Shown in pieces: positions 18,129 through 26,108 of a DNA stretch of 64,000 nucleotides. Position 1 is the first letter of the stretch; every line of letters starts with the position of its first letter. Source of the stretch: [Leptolyngbya] sp. JSC-1 (lineage in GTDB: Bacteria; Cyanobacteriota; Cyanobacteriia; Elainellales; Elainellaceae); assembly GCA_000733415.1 (NCBI GenBank), contig KL662191.1, forward strand, positions 1,523,028-1,587,027, given 5' to 3'. Both the position numbers and the translations under genes were made by a program. Under the pieces are notes generated by a model. That model had not been told where the DNA came from, did no database searches, and saw nothing but the letters and a program-made list of their open reading frames with translations.

Positions 18129-18947
18129 TTAGGCTGGGGAGATGTCAACCACGCGGCTGCCTCGTTGGTTCAAGCGCTGGAGCGTAGGAGAAAGCTGCTC
18201 GTAGCTCACCAGAAACTCACTGGTACTGCGCCGAATTTGAGGGGTGCGTCCGCTAGCGGCTTGGGTAACTCGCACCCGGAAGAGTTGACCGCGATTGCCC
18301 CGATTCGTGCTTGCCAACCCTTTGCCAAACCCAGGGGTTCTAACCGGCGTTGCCGAATTCAGAGCTAGTTCCTGAGTCAGTGCGCCAGCCTTGTTTTTAC
18401 CCTGAGAGCGGTCACTGTTGGCATAGCCCCGGTAGAGCTGGAACATGCGGTTGAAACCAACCGTTTTTTGGCCGCGCTGGGTTTCAAAGCCGCGATAGTG
18501 GGGCACAATCGATTCGCCAAAATTTTCTTGATATTCGATGGAATCAATGTAGGAATCAATTTCAGCTTCGTATCCCTGCTGCTGATACAGATTGACATGG
18601 GCAGCAATTTCCGCCTCGTCGTAAGGGGCACGGCCCAGCAGATGTTTATAGTTCAACTCAATAAAACGAACTTGGGGAGTCGAATAGAAAAACTTTTTCC
18701 GATAGAGTTCAGATTGAGCCAAAGCCCGAACAAAATCCCGCACGCTGATACTGCCCCGACGCAGCAGTGACTCTGCACTCGTCAACCGCTCCGACTCCAT
18801 CACATGATCATTGCCAAACACCTGCCGATAGGCAGCATTGATCACGGTTTGGACATCATCTTCGCTCCAATTTGCCCGCAGTTCTACTGGCGGAGTGTCA
18901 ATAAACGGCTCCACGCCGAGCTGCCGAGCTGCCATAGTACTTGTCAT
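18129..18947 (-). CDS. cpcC2: Phycocyanin-associated rod linker CpcC2 (LR30 type)
   Basis: 272 residues with the same two-domain plan as the neighbouring 289-residue linker: PBS linker domain (PPVELRANWSEDDVQTVINA, HVMESERLTSAESLLRRGSI, MFQLYRGYANSDRS) and CpcD-like tail (LFRVRVTQAASGRTPQIRRS, YEQLSPTLQRLNQRG). The two linkers are clearly tandem paralogues. Length and first position after cpcA match CpcC2 of Synechocystis (CpcH in Fremyella nomenclature). Known role: outer phycocyanin hexamer attachment in the rod. It lies 128 bases downstream of cpcA. Confidence 0.95.
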   Translation of the reverse strand: MTSTMAARQLGVEPFIDTPPVELRANWSEDDVQTVINAAYRQVFGNDHVMESERLTSAESLLRRGSISVRDFVRALAQSELYRKKFFYSTPQVRFIELNYKHLLGRAPYDEAEIAAHVNLYQQQGYEAEIDSYIDSIEYQENFGESIVPHYRGFETQRGQKTVGFNRMFQLYRGYANSDRSQGKNKAGALTQELALNSATPVRTPGFGKGLASTNRGNRGQLFRVRVTQAASGRTPQIRRSTSEFLVSYEQLSPTLQRLNQRGSRVVDISPA

Positions 18948-19075
18948 CGCTCAGATCCTCAATTGCAATTAGAGAAACAGGAGAAAACAATGCCAGGACA
19001 ACAGCCTAATACACGCCGCACGCGCTACAACACGCCGCACGCGCATTATGCCGCTGTCCTGGAGGCAAAAGAGCC

Positions 19076-19564
19076 TTAGCTCAGAGCATTGATGGCATAG
19101 TCAATGTAGGAATTGGCTTCTACCGCTGGGTCGCCAGATAGGCCGTGGTTTGCCTTGATGTACTTCAGAGCTTCCACATACCAGCTGGGAGACAGATCAA
19201 AGGTGCGGTTGATTTCAGCCAAACCGGAGATCAGGTAATCATCCATTGGACCCGTGCTGCCTGCAACTAGACAGTAGGTGATCATGCGGATGTAGTAGCC
19301 GATGTCCCGCACACACTTCGCACGGCCCGTGTTGCTGGATGCATAGTTGGAGCCTTGCATTTGCGTGGTGTAGGGGAACTTCTGATACACCGCGTTAGCA
19401 GCGCCTTCAGCCAAGCTTTGTGCTTTAGAGCTGAGAGATTTTGCAGCATCTAGGCTAGCTGTAGCTTGACGCATCCGACCAAATGCGACCTGAAGTTCAG
19501 CCGAGCTGAGGAAACGACCTTGAGAATCTGCGGTTGCGACTGCCTCTGTTAAAGGAGTTTTCAT
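19076..19564 (-). CDS. cpcA: C-phycocyanin alpha subunit CpcA
   Basis: 162 residues from the ATG at 19564, exactly the family length; the frame is open 28 codons further but those are unlike CpcA. The start MKTPLTEAVATADSQGRFLS is typical. Cys84 in GRAKCVRDIGYYIRM carries phycocyanobilin by a thioether bond made by the CpcE/CpcF lyase, whose genes are not in this window. Known role: light harvesting as the alpha-beta heterodimer with CpcB. It follows cpcB by 133 bases. Confidence 0.99.
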   Translation of the reverse strand: MKTPLTEAVATADSQGRFLSSAELQVAFGRMRQATASLDAAKSLSSKAQSLAEGAANAVYQKFPYTTQMQGSNYASSNTGRAKCVRDIGYYIRMITYCLVAGSTGPMDDYLISGLAEINRTFDLSPSWYVEALKYIKANHGLSGDPAVEANSYIDYAINALS

Positions 19565-19697
19565 ACTGGATGACCTCTCAATAAATGTGGAAAAGTGTGC
19601 AAAGTGTAAGCGTTGATGCTTGATCAGATAGAGCCGCCTTATTCGCAATTAGGCAAACCCTAAGCGACAAGTAAGCGACAAACGAGCAACGAGCGCA

Positions 19698-20216
19698 TTA
19701 AGCAACAGCCGCAGCAGCCCGATCAAAGTAGCCGCCCAGCTCAGACATCAGGGAGCTGCAATCGCCACGAGTCACACCATTGGGGTCGTTAGCAATCGCA
19801 ATGGCTGCATCCTTCATTTTTTGTACGCCAACAGCCACCGAAGCACCGGGCACACCTAGAGCCAGGTAGGTCTCGCGCAACCCATTCAGGCAGCGATCAT
19901 CGAGGACGCTAGCATCGCCAGTAAAGGCTGCGTAGGTGACATAGCGCAAAATGATTTCCATGTCGCGCAAGCAAGCTGCCATCCGCCGGTTGGTGTAAGC
20001 ATTACCGCCCGGAGCGATCAGCTGAGATTGCTCAGCAAACAGAGCACGAGCTGCATCGGCCACGATCTTGGAGGAATTGGAGGTGATACGGTTAACCACA
20101 TCCAAGCGCTTGCTGCCTTCAGCAACCATGTTCTTCAGGGCATCAATTTGCGAATCACTGATGAATTCGCCGCGAGCATCCGCTTGAGCAACCACTTTAG
20201 TGAAAGCGTCTAGCAT
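19698..20216 (-). CDS. cpcB: C-phycocyanin beta subunit CpcB
   Basis: 172 residues, the family length. Bilin-binding cysteines are present at Cys82 (RRMAACLRDMEII) and Cys153 (TRGDCSSLMSEL), and Asn72, the usual methylation site, is in GGNAYTNRR. The ribosome site AGGAGAT lies a few bases before the ATG. First gene of the operon cpcB-cpcA-cpcC2-cpcC1-cpcD. The region upstream carries an exact L box, so expression is probably raised in red light by the RcaC-like regulator encoded on the opposite strand (inference from known L-box function). Confidence 0.99.
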   Translation of the reverse strand: MLDAFTKVVAQADARGEFISDSQIDALKNMVAEGSKRLDVVNRITSNSSKIVADAARALFAEQSQLIAPGGNAYTNRRMAACLRDMEIILRYVTYAAFTGDASVLDDRCLNGLRETYLALGVPGASVAVGVQKMKDAAIAIANDPNGVTRGDCSSLMSELGGYFDRAAAAVA

Positions 20217-20600
20217 TCTAGTTATCTCCTAATCATTGACTTGAGTTTGGATTGGCTCAAAGCCTACGTGATTGATTTTGCTTGTCCGCCATCATTTCGA
20301 CCAGAGATTGACACACGAATCTGTGCGATTTAATAAACCGTCGCAGTATCGGCGTCAGGAACAGATTCATTGAGCTATGTTCGTTTAGCTACATCTGAAC
20401 TATCTCTGATCAGTCAAACTATTTGGCGAGGCAAACAATCCTAACGAGTGTCCAGACCTCACCCTACGGTCATCTCAATGGAGTATTTCAAATCGATCAT
20501 CTTAATGGCGTTCGAGTGAGTTTTTAAGAATCCTGACCCCCGACCTAAACAGCCCGGAGGCCAGTTGCTTTTGGACCACCATCGATTAAAGCAACCTGTT

Positions 20601-20618
20601 TGTGCAAACTTTGTGCAA
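20601..20618 (-). promoter_or_regulatory. L box (RcaC-binding site) upstream of cpcB
   Basis: On the minus strand, in the direction of cpcB, the sequence reads TTGCACA-AAGT-TTGCACA (20618 to 20601), an exact match to the L-box consensus TTGCACA-N4-TTGCACA known from the Fremyella diplosiphon cpc2 promoter, where phosphorylated RcaC activates in red light. It lies about 385 bases before the cpcB start, implying a long leader. Confidence 0.9.
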
Positions 20619-20811
20619 TTTTAGCAGCATTAAATCACAATCCGGTTAAGAAATGTTGAGAACGCCGCAAACTCTCTCAGCGCAAGCAGTTCCAGGTTCG
20701 CAGTCAAATGAAATAGGCGTAAACTATCTTTACATTGTTTTATGTCTTTTAACAGTAGTGAGGAATGATTTTAGGGGTCAGGGGGTAGGGGGTAGGAGTT
20801 GCAAATTAGTA

Positions 20812-20835
20812 GGTCTGTTCAGAATTCTGTGTCAA
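20812..20835. repeat. Terminal-repeat-like sequence, copy 2
   Basis: The 24 bases from GTCTGTTCAG to GTGTCAAT are identical to those at 13275-13298; the flanks then diverge. It sits between the L box and the sensor kinase gene. Confidence 0.65.
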
Positions 20836-21272
20836 TTTGTCAATTGAATGGTTCAAATAAAGTGTCTCAAATTCCATTCCACTCGCGAGTGAATAGCGGG
20901 TTGGTAGAGTAACGTCTGGCCATCCAGATTAGGGTCACTGAGTGCACTCCTACAGTAGTCCTGAAGAATCACAGCTTGGACCCTCCGCACGCAGACGAGG
21001 GCAAACGTTCAGCGCGCTTGTAGTGTACTTCCAATAGCCCGCAAATCAATTGCGGGTAAGCCTCCTGGCCCCTCAAGTACTCCCTCTACCTAAAATAAAC
21101 TTTTGTAAACTCAATTCATCAAATTTGAAGTTTTACTGCAATCGCTAAAGCTAGGATTAAGGAGTTGATTGGAGTATAAGTCAGTGCTGTGCTTTTTGGC
21201 GGCGTTTTGAGTGCTGCTGTTTGATAAGTATGTTTTTGAGGTTTATAAAGTAAACTTTTGTGTAGTGCCACG
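20836..21272. other. Region upstream of the sensor kinase, no gene seen
   Basis: Contains an inverted repeat CCCGCAA/TTGCGGG (21038-21044 and 21050-21056, 5-base loop) and two copies of TAAACTTTTGT (near 21101 and 21251), the second just before the kinase start. Short open frames here look non-coding; part of 20930-21060 could be an insertion-sequence relic but I cannot name it. Confidence 0.4.
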
Positions 21273-23189
21273 ATGACCAGCCAACGGCAAACCCAGAAAG
21301 GTGCCCTTTCCCCCGCGTCCCCAAAGACATCTCCAAAGACATCCTCAAAGGCAGTGTCCAAAAGGCGGGATAGCATTGCAGATGAACTGCGGCGGCAGCG
21401 GCAGCGGGTTGAGTTGTTTGCCGAGGTGACGCTGAAAATTCGCCAATCCTTGCAGCTCAAGGAAATTTTGCGAGCCACCGTCACCGAAGTGCAGCGGATT
21501 TTGCAGGCTGATCGGGTGCTGATCTATCAGGTGCTGCCCGATGGTACTGGCAAACCGATCAGCGAAGCCGTGTTACCTGCCTATCCAGAGATCCTGGGAA
21601 TGGAGTTTCCGGAAGAGGTGTTTCCCAAAGAATATCAGCAGCTCTATGCCCAAGGTCGGGTGCGGGCGATTGCGGATGTGCGGGACCCAGCGGCGGGCTT
21701 GGCGGAATGTTTGGTGGAGTTTATCGAGCAGTTTGATATCAGAGCCAAGCTGATTGTGCCGATTCTGCAAAACTTGAACTCGCCCCAGATCAATGCATCA
21801 ATTCCGGAGAACCAACTTTGGGGTCTGTTGATTGCCCATCAGTGCAGCCAGCCCCGCCGCTGGGATGACTTTGAGCTAGAGCTGATGCAGCAATTGGCTG
21901 ATCAGATCAGTATTGCTTTAGCGCAAGCCCAGTTGCTTGGCCACCTCGAAGAACTAGTAGAAATGCGCACGGCAGAACTGCGAGAAGCAAATCACAGCCT
22001 TCAGCAGGAGATCAACGACCGGATGCAGGCAGAATCTGCTTTACGGCAAAGTGAGGAACAGCTCCGTTTGATTACCAATGCTCTGCCGGTGTTGATTGCC
22101 TACGTGGATGACCAGCAGCGGTACCGCTTTAATAATCAAGCCTATGCTGATTGGTTGGGCCAACCGCCAAGCCAGATCTGCGGCTGCCATCTGCAAACCG
22201 TCTGGGGCGAAGATTGCTACCAACGCATGTCTCCCTATGTAGAAGAGGCGCTTTCCGGTCGAGCCGTGATTTATGAAACGGAAATCAAAATCAAAACGGG
22301 AGCAATCCGTTCGGTTAATGTCACCTACATTCCCCATCTGGACGAGCAGCAAACGGTGAAGGGGTTCTTTGCACTCACGAGCGATATTAGCGAGCGCAAG
22401 GCAATTGAACGCATGAAAGATGAATTTATCTCAGTCGTCAGCCATGAGCTGCGAACGCCCCTCACCTCGCTGCATAGCGCCTTGAAGATTTTAACCACGG
22501 GCCGCTTGGGTACCCTTTCCACCGACGGGCAGCAGATGCTAGAAATTGCCGATGAGAACACTGACCGATTGGTGCGCTTAGTGAACAACGTGCTGGACTT
22601 GCAGCGGATCGAGTCGGGCGAAGTACGGATGGAAAAACAGTCCTGTAATGCGGCAGATTTGATGATCCAAGCAATCGAATCAATGCAGCCGATGGCCCAA
22701 CAGCATGAGGTAATTCTGTCTAATCATCCGGTAGATATCCTGATCTGGGCCGATTCTGACTACATTGTCCAGGCGCTGACCAATCTGCTCAGCAATGCCA
22801 TCAAGTTTTCGGCACCGGGTGACACGGTTTGGCTGTCGGTCGAGTATATCGATTCAGCCCAATCCGCTAAATCATCGGGCGCTCGGTCGGTAACTCCTGC
22901 TGTGCGGCGGAAGGGGCGCAAGTCGGCCAAATCCCAACCCACTCCTGCCGAAGTCCTGTTTCAAGTACGCGATCAGGGACAGGGAATTCCGGCTGATAAA
23001 CTCGAAAGTATCTTTGAGCGATTTCAGCAGGTGGATTCGTCGGACTCGCGGCGCAAAGGCGGCACCGGGCTGGGATTGACGATTTGCCGCAAAATTATCG
23101 AACAACATGACGGCAGAATTTGGGCAGAAAGCAAACTCGGTGAGGGCAGTACTTTCTTTTTCACCGTGCCGGCGTTGCAGCAGCGTTGA
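21273..23189 (+). CDS. rcaE: RcaE-like GAF-PAS sensor histidine kinase
   Basis: 638 residues from ATG 21273 (an in-frame TTG lies 15 bases upstream). Domains: basic N-terminus; phytochrome-type GAF, about 50-220, with Cys146 in AECLVEFIEQFDIRAKL aligning to the bilin-binding Cys of phytochromes, but followed by Leu, not His; PAS, about 265-375; HisKA with His391 in VVSHELRTPL; HATPase with LTNLLSNAIKF, DQGQGIP and GGTGLGLTI. A basic Ser/Lys insert of about 30 residues interrupts the ATPase domain. Domain order and the Cys-to-His spacing fit RcaE of Fremyella apart from a 13-residue GAF insert. Inferred role: light-colour sensor feeding the two regulators downstream. Whether it binds bilin is unproven. 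Confidence 0.78.
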   Translation: MTSQRQTQKGALSPASPKTSPKTSSKAVSKRRDSIADELRRQRQRVELFAEVTLKIRQSLQLKEILRATVTEVQRILQADRVLIYQVLPDGTGKPISEAVLPAYPEILGMEFPEEVFPKEYQQLYAQGRVRAIADVRDPAAGLAECLVEFIEQFDIRAKLIVPILQNLNSPQINASIPENQLWGLLIAHQCSQPRRWDDFELELMQQLADQISIALAQAQLLGHLEELVEMRTAELREANHSLQQEINDRMQAESALRQSEEQLRLITNALPVLIAYVDDQQRYRFNNQAYADWLGQPPSQICGCHLQTVWGEDCYQRMSPYVEEALSGRAVIYETEIKIKTGAIRSVNVTYIPHLDEQQTVKGFFALTSDISERKAIERMKDEFISVVSHELRTPLTSLHSALKILTTGRLGTLSTDGQQMLEIADENTDRLVRLVNNVLDLQRIESGEVRMEKQSCNAADLMIQAIESMQPMAQQHEVILSNHPVDILIWADSDYIVQALTNLLSNAIKFSAPGDTVWLSVEYIDSAQSAKSSGARSVTPAVRRKGRKSAKSQPTPAEVLFQVRDQGQGIPADKLESIFERFQQVDSSDSRRKGGTGLGLTICRKIIEQHDGRIWAESKLGEGSTFFFTVPALQQR

Positions 23190-23254
23190 GTGGATGCATG
23201 GTAGCTCGCTTCTGCGGAGCAGTTGAGTGGATGAGGTGAGTGGTTGAAAAAGCT

Positions 23255-23641
23255 ATGGCAACCAAGCGTGTTTTGATCATTGACGACGAAGAAACGATTC
23301 AGACCGTGGTGCAGTTTGGCATTCGTTTGACGGTTGGCTGGGATGTGATCACCGCCAGCTCTGGCCCGACAGGAATTGATACCGCCAAAACCGAACGCCC
23401 GGATGTGATTCTGCTGGATGTGATGATGCCAGAGATGGATGGCATCGCTACTTTCAAAGTGCTTCAGGCGAATCCAGAGACCGAACAGATTCCGGTCATT
23501 TTTTTGACAGCAAAAGCCCAGGCTGCCGAGCGGCGGCAATTCAATGACTTGGGCGTGAGTGGAGTGATTACTAAACCGTTTAATTCACTTGATTTACCAG
23601 AGCAAATTGCCAAAATTCTGCACTGGCCGTTGGAATCATGA
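23255..23641 (+). CDS. rcaF: RcaF-like single-domain response regulator
   Basis: 128 residues from ATG 23255 (GTG 23240 is an alternative). A lone CheY-type receiver: acidic pair IIDDEE, phospho-acceptor Asp55 in VILLDVMMPEMDG, Thr in VIFLTAKA and Lys in ITKPFN. No output domain, so it should carry phosphate between proteins. RcaF, the 124-residue relay between RcaE and RcaC, has this form. Its stop overlaps the next gene's start (ATGA at 23638-23641), implying translational coupling. Lies 65 bases after the kinase. Confidence 0.8.
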   Translation: MATKRVLIIDDEETIQTVVQFGIRLTVGWDVITASSGPTGIDTAKTERPDVILLDVMMPEMDGIATFKVLQANPETEQIPVIFLTAKAQAAERRQFNDLGVSGVITKPFNSLDLPEQIAKILHWPLES

Positions 23642-25233
23642 AAATCCTGCTGATCGAAGACGATGAGGCATTGATTGCCACCTTAACTCGCAGTTTATCT
23701 GCCCAGCACTATGTGGTGGATGCGGTGAAGGATGGCGAGAGCGGCTGGCTCTATGGCTCTACGTTTGAGTATGACCTGATTATTCTAGACATCATGCTGC
23801 CCAAGCTGGACGGGATTAACCTCTGCCAGCGGTTTCGGGCCGAGGGCTACACCATGCTGATTTTGCTGTTGACCTCCCAAGACAGCAGCACCGCCAAAGT
23901 GGAAGGACTGAATGCCGGAGCCGATGACTATGTGGTGAAACCGTTTGATCCGGCAGAGCTGATCGCCCGCATCCGTGCCCTACTGCGACGAGGCAGCGCT
24001 AACCCACTACCCATCCTGGCCTGGGGCGATTTGCTGCTCAATCCTAGCACCTGCGAAGTCACCTACAACAATCAGCCCCTCACCCTCACGACTAAAGAAT
24101 ATGACTTGCTGGAACTGTTGCTGCGCCATAGTCAGCAGGTGCTCTGTAGCGACGAAATTTTGGATCGGCTCTGGTCGTCGGAAGAGTTCCCGGCTGAAGC
24201 CACGGTGCGTTCCCATATTCGACGATTGCGGCATAAACTGGCGGCAGCGGGCGCGCCATCTGATTTCATCAGCACGATGCACGGACGCGGCTATTACCTG
24301 AAGGCGCTAGATACTTTACCTGAATCGAAACTGCCTCTCCGTTCGCAAAGCACAGGTTCATCCCAGACCGAACCTGCGACCGCTGCAAACCCGCCCAGCA
24401 CTGACTCAAATCAAGAAGTAGAGCAGGCTCAACAGCAGGCCCAGTATGCAGAATTTTTAAATCATACCTGGCTTACCACCAAGCCCAAATGCCTCAGCCA
24501 GCTAGCAGATCTGCTGCAGATGGTGCAGGCGCTAACGTCAGCCCCTCCCCTTGCTAGAGCCAAATTCCTGAGTCAAGCGGAGCAACAGCAGGCCTATCAA
24601 GTGGCTCACAAGCTGATCGGCACATTGGGAATTTTTGGCCTCAAGGACACGGTAGATAGGGCACGTCAGTTGGAAACTCTGTTCAGTGCTGACCTCGCTC
24701 CTGCTCAAGCGGCTCAGGCAGAAACCTTGATTGTCAGCCTCCAGCAGGCTATCCAGAACATTGATGCAATTCCCTCTCAACCATCCTCAAAGCAGTCTCC
24801 CGCCCAGTCGCCCAAATCTCCTACTAACGAAAAATCTCACACCGCCTCCGCCACCAAAGTCATGATCGTTGATGATGACCAGGACTGGTTATGTACCCTG
24901 CCCAAACTCCTGAATCCTTGGGGGTTTAAAGTGACGACCTTGGCGGATGTGCAGCAATTTTGGACGGTACTGCGGACAGTTTGCCCAGATGTTTTGGTGC
25001 TGGATGTGAACATGCCCCAGTTCAATGGTTTGGAGCTTTGCCAAATGCTAAGGGATGATCCCCACTGGCAGCGGCTACCCGTAGTGTTCGTCAGCGTTTT
25101 TGACGATGCGGCGACTCAAAATCAAGCCTTTACGGTAGGGGCTGACGACTATTTGTGTAAGCCTGTGCGGGCGACTGACTTAGCCAACCGAATTCTGAAT
25201 CGACTGCGACGAATGCGAGCTTGGGCCAGTTGA
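23638..25233 (+). CDS. rcaC: RcaC-like four-domain regulator (REC-wHTH-HPt-REC)
   Basis: 531 residues. REC 1, about 1-118, with Asp51 in LIILDIMLPK; OmpR/PhoB winged helix, about 125-225 (LTTKEYDLLELLLR, VRSHIRRLRHKL, TMHGRGYYLKAL); HPt, about 270-375, with His324 in AHKLIGTLGIFGL; REC 2, about 405-525, with Asp456 in VLVLDVNMPQFNG. This order is that of RcaC, whose Asp51 is the main control site and which binds L boxes. RcaC is about 650 residues, so linkers here are shorter. Expected to be a DNA-binding activator in the cytoplasm. An exact L box lies before cpcB and a near match before pcyA, on either side of this gene cluster, which supports the call. Orthology is inferred from architecture and context. 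Confidence 0.82.
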   Translation: MKILLIEDDEALIATLTRSLSAQHYVVDAVKDGESGWLYGSTFEYDLIILDIMLPKLDGINLCQRFRAEGYTMLILLLTSQDSSTAKVEGLNAGADDYVVKPFDPAELIARIRALLRRGSANPLPILAWGDLLLNPSTCEVTYNNQPLTLTTKEYDLLELLLRHSQQVLCSDEILDRLWSSEEFPAEATVRSHIRRLRHKLAAAGAPSDFISTMHGRGYYLKALDTLPESKLPLRSQSTGSSQTEPATAANPPSTDSNQEVEQAQQQAQYAEFLNHTWLTTKPKCLSQLADLLQMVQALTSAPPLARAKFLSQAEQQQAYQVAHKLIGTLGIFGLKDTVDRARQLETLFSADLAPAQAAQAETLIVSLQQAIQNIDAIPSQPSSKQSPAQSPKSPTNEKSHTASATKVMIVDDDQDWLCTLPKLLNPWGFKVTTLADVQQFWTVLRTVCPDVLVLDVNMPQFNGLELCQMLRDDPHWQRLPVVFVSVFDDAATQNQAFTVGADDYLCKPVRATDLANRILNRLRRMRAWAS

Positions 25234-25260
25234 TCTGACCTCGGGGTCGTAGAATAGGAT

Positions 25261-25278
25261 GTGCACACATTTTGCACG
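25261..25278 (+). promoter_or_regulatory. L-box-like element upstream of pcyA
   Basis: GTGCACA-CATT-TTGCACG matches 12 of the 14 fixed L-box positions, in the same orientation relative to pcyA as the cpc element is to cpcB. It ends 49 bases before the pcyA ATG at 25328, and TAAGAT (25295-25300) could be a -10 element 16 bases later. Confidence 0.6.
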
Positions 25279-25327
25279 GGCTATAGGCGAATCTTAAGAT
25301 AAGGAATATTTAGCCTGGTAGGACGCT

Positions 25328-26080
25328 ATGTCAAATTCTCTCAATCCCCCTCTGCGCAATCAACAGCATGCTTTGATTCAAAAGCTGGCGAATGGAATTG
25401 AACGAATTTGGCAACAGTATTTGGATTTATCTCCTTACCAAGTGCCCGACGATCTGGGATACGTTGAAGGATATCTAGAAGGCGAGCGGTTGGTGATTGA
25501 AAACCACTGCTACCAAACGCCTCAGTTTCGCAAATTGCATCTAGAGCTAGCTCAGGTGGGCAAGGGATTGGATATTCTCCACTGCGTTATGTTTCCCAAC
25601 CCAGCCTATGCCCTGCCGATTTTTGGGGCAGATATTGTCGGCAGTCGGGGAGAAAAGGCTGCCATTAGCGCTGCCATTGCGGATCTATCTCCGGTGAGTG
25701 CCGATCGCTCTTTGCCCGTGGTCTATCAGGCTCAGTTGGCTGAACTACCGCCGCTTCAGTTTTCCCAACCGCGTGGCTTGCCGGCCTGGGGCGATATTTT
25801 CTCGGAGTTTTGTTTGTTTGTGCGTCCGGTGACAGCTGAGGAAGAAGCGGTGTTTCTGGAGCGGGTGCTGACTTTTTTGACGATTCACTGCCAAATTGCT
25901 AGCACCGCCACCCCGTTGCAGGCTTCGACTGAGGTATCCAAGGTTCTAGCTGGCCAGCAGCGCTATTGCACCATGCAGCGGCAGAATGATAAAACACGCC
26001 GAGTGCTGGAGAAATCCTTTGGTACCGAATGGGCCGAGCGCTACATGACAACCATGCTGTTTGACTGCGTTGCGGTTTGA
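25328..26080 (+). CDS. pcyA: Phycocyanobilin:ferredoxin oxidoreductase PcyA
   Basis: 250 residues, the usual size. Recognised by LVIENHCYQTPQFRKLHLEL, LDILHCVMFPNPAYALPIFG with the catalytic His/Asp region (FGADIVG), and the C-terminal RRVLEKSFGTEWAERYMTTM. Known reaction: four-electron, ferredoxin-dependent reduction of biliverdin IXalpha to phycocyanobilin, the chromophore of CpcA/CpcB and of cyanobacteriochromes. It sits 94 bases after the rcaC-like gene, with its own L-box-like element between, so it may be co-regulated with the cpc operon. It converges with prmC, the stops being 28 bases apart. Confidence 0.97.
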   Translation: MSNSLNPPLRNQQHALIQKLANGIERIWQQYLDLSPYQVPDDLGYVEGYLEGERLVIENHCYQTPQFRKLHLELAQVGKGLDILHCVMFPNPAYALPIFGADIVGSRGEKAAISAAIADLSPVSADRSLPVVYQAQLAELPPLQFSQPRGLPAWGDIFSEFCLFVRPVTAEEEAVFLERVLTFLTIHCQIASTATPLQASTEVSKVLAGQQRYCTMQRQNDKTRRVLEKSFGTEWAERYMTTMLFDCVAV

Positions 26081-26108
26081 TGCCCCCAATCCTTCTGCAC
26101 CCAATCCT

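Noticed and set aside
20653..20847. 64-codon plus-strand frame in the cpc upstream region
   Set aside because: Overlaps the terminal-repeat-like sequence and G-rich noise; no start signal.
20930..21060. Possible end of a tnpB/IS605 element with a CCCGCAA/TTGCGGG hairpin
   Set aside because: One short frame (PEESQLGPSARRRGQTFSAL) looked vaguely like a TnpB tail, but stops interrupt it and I could not confirm any motif.
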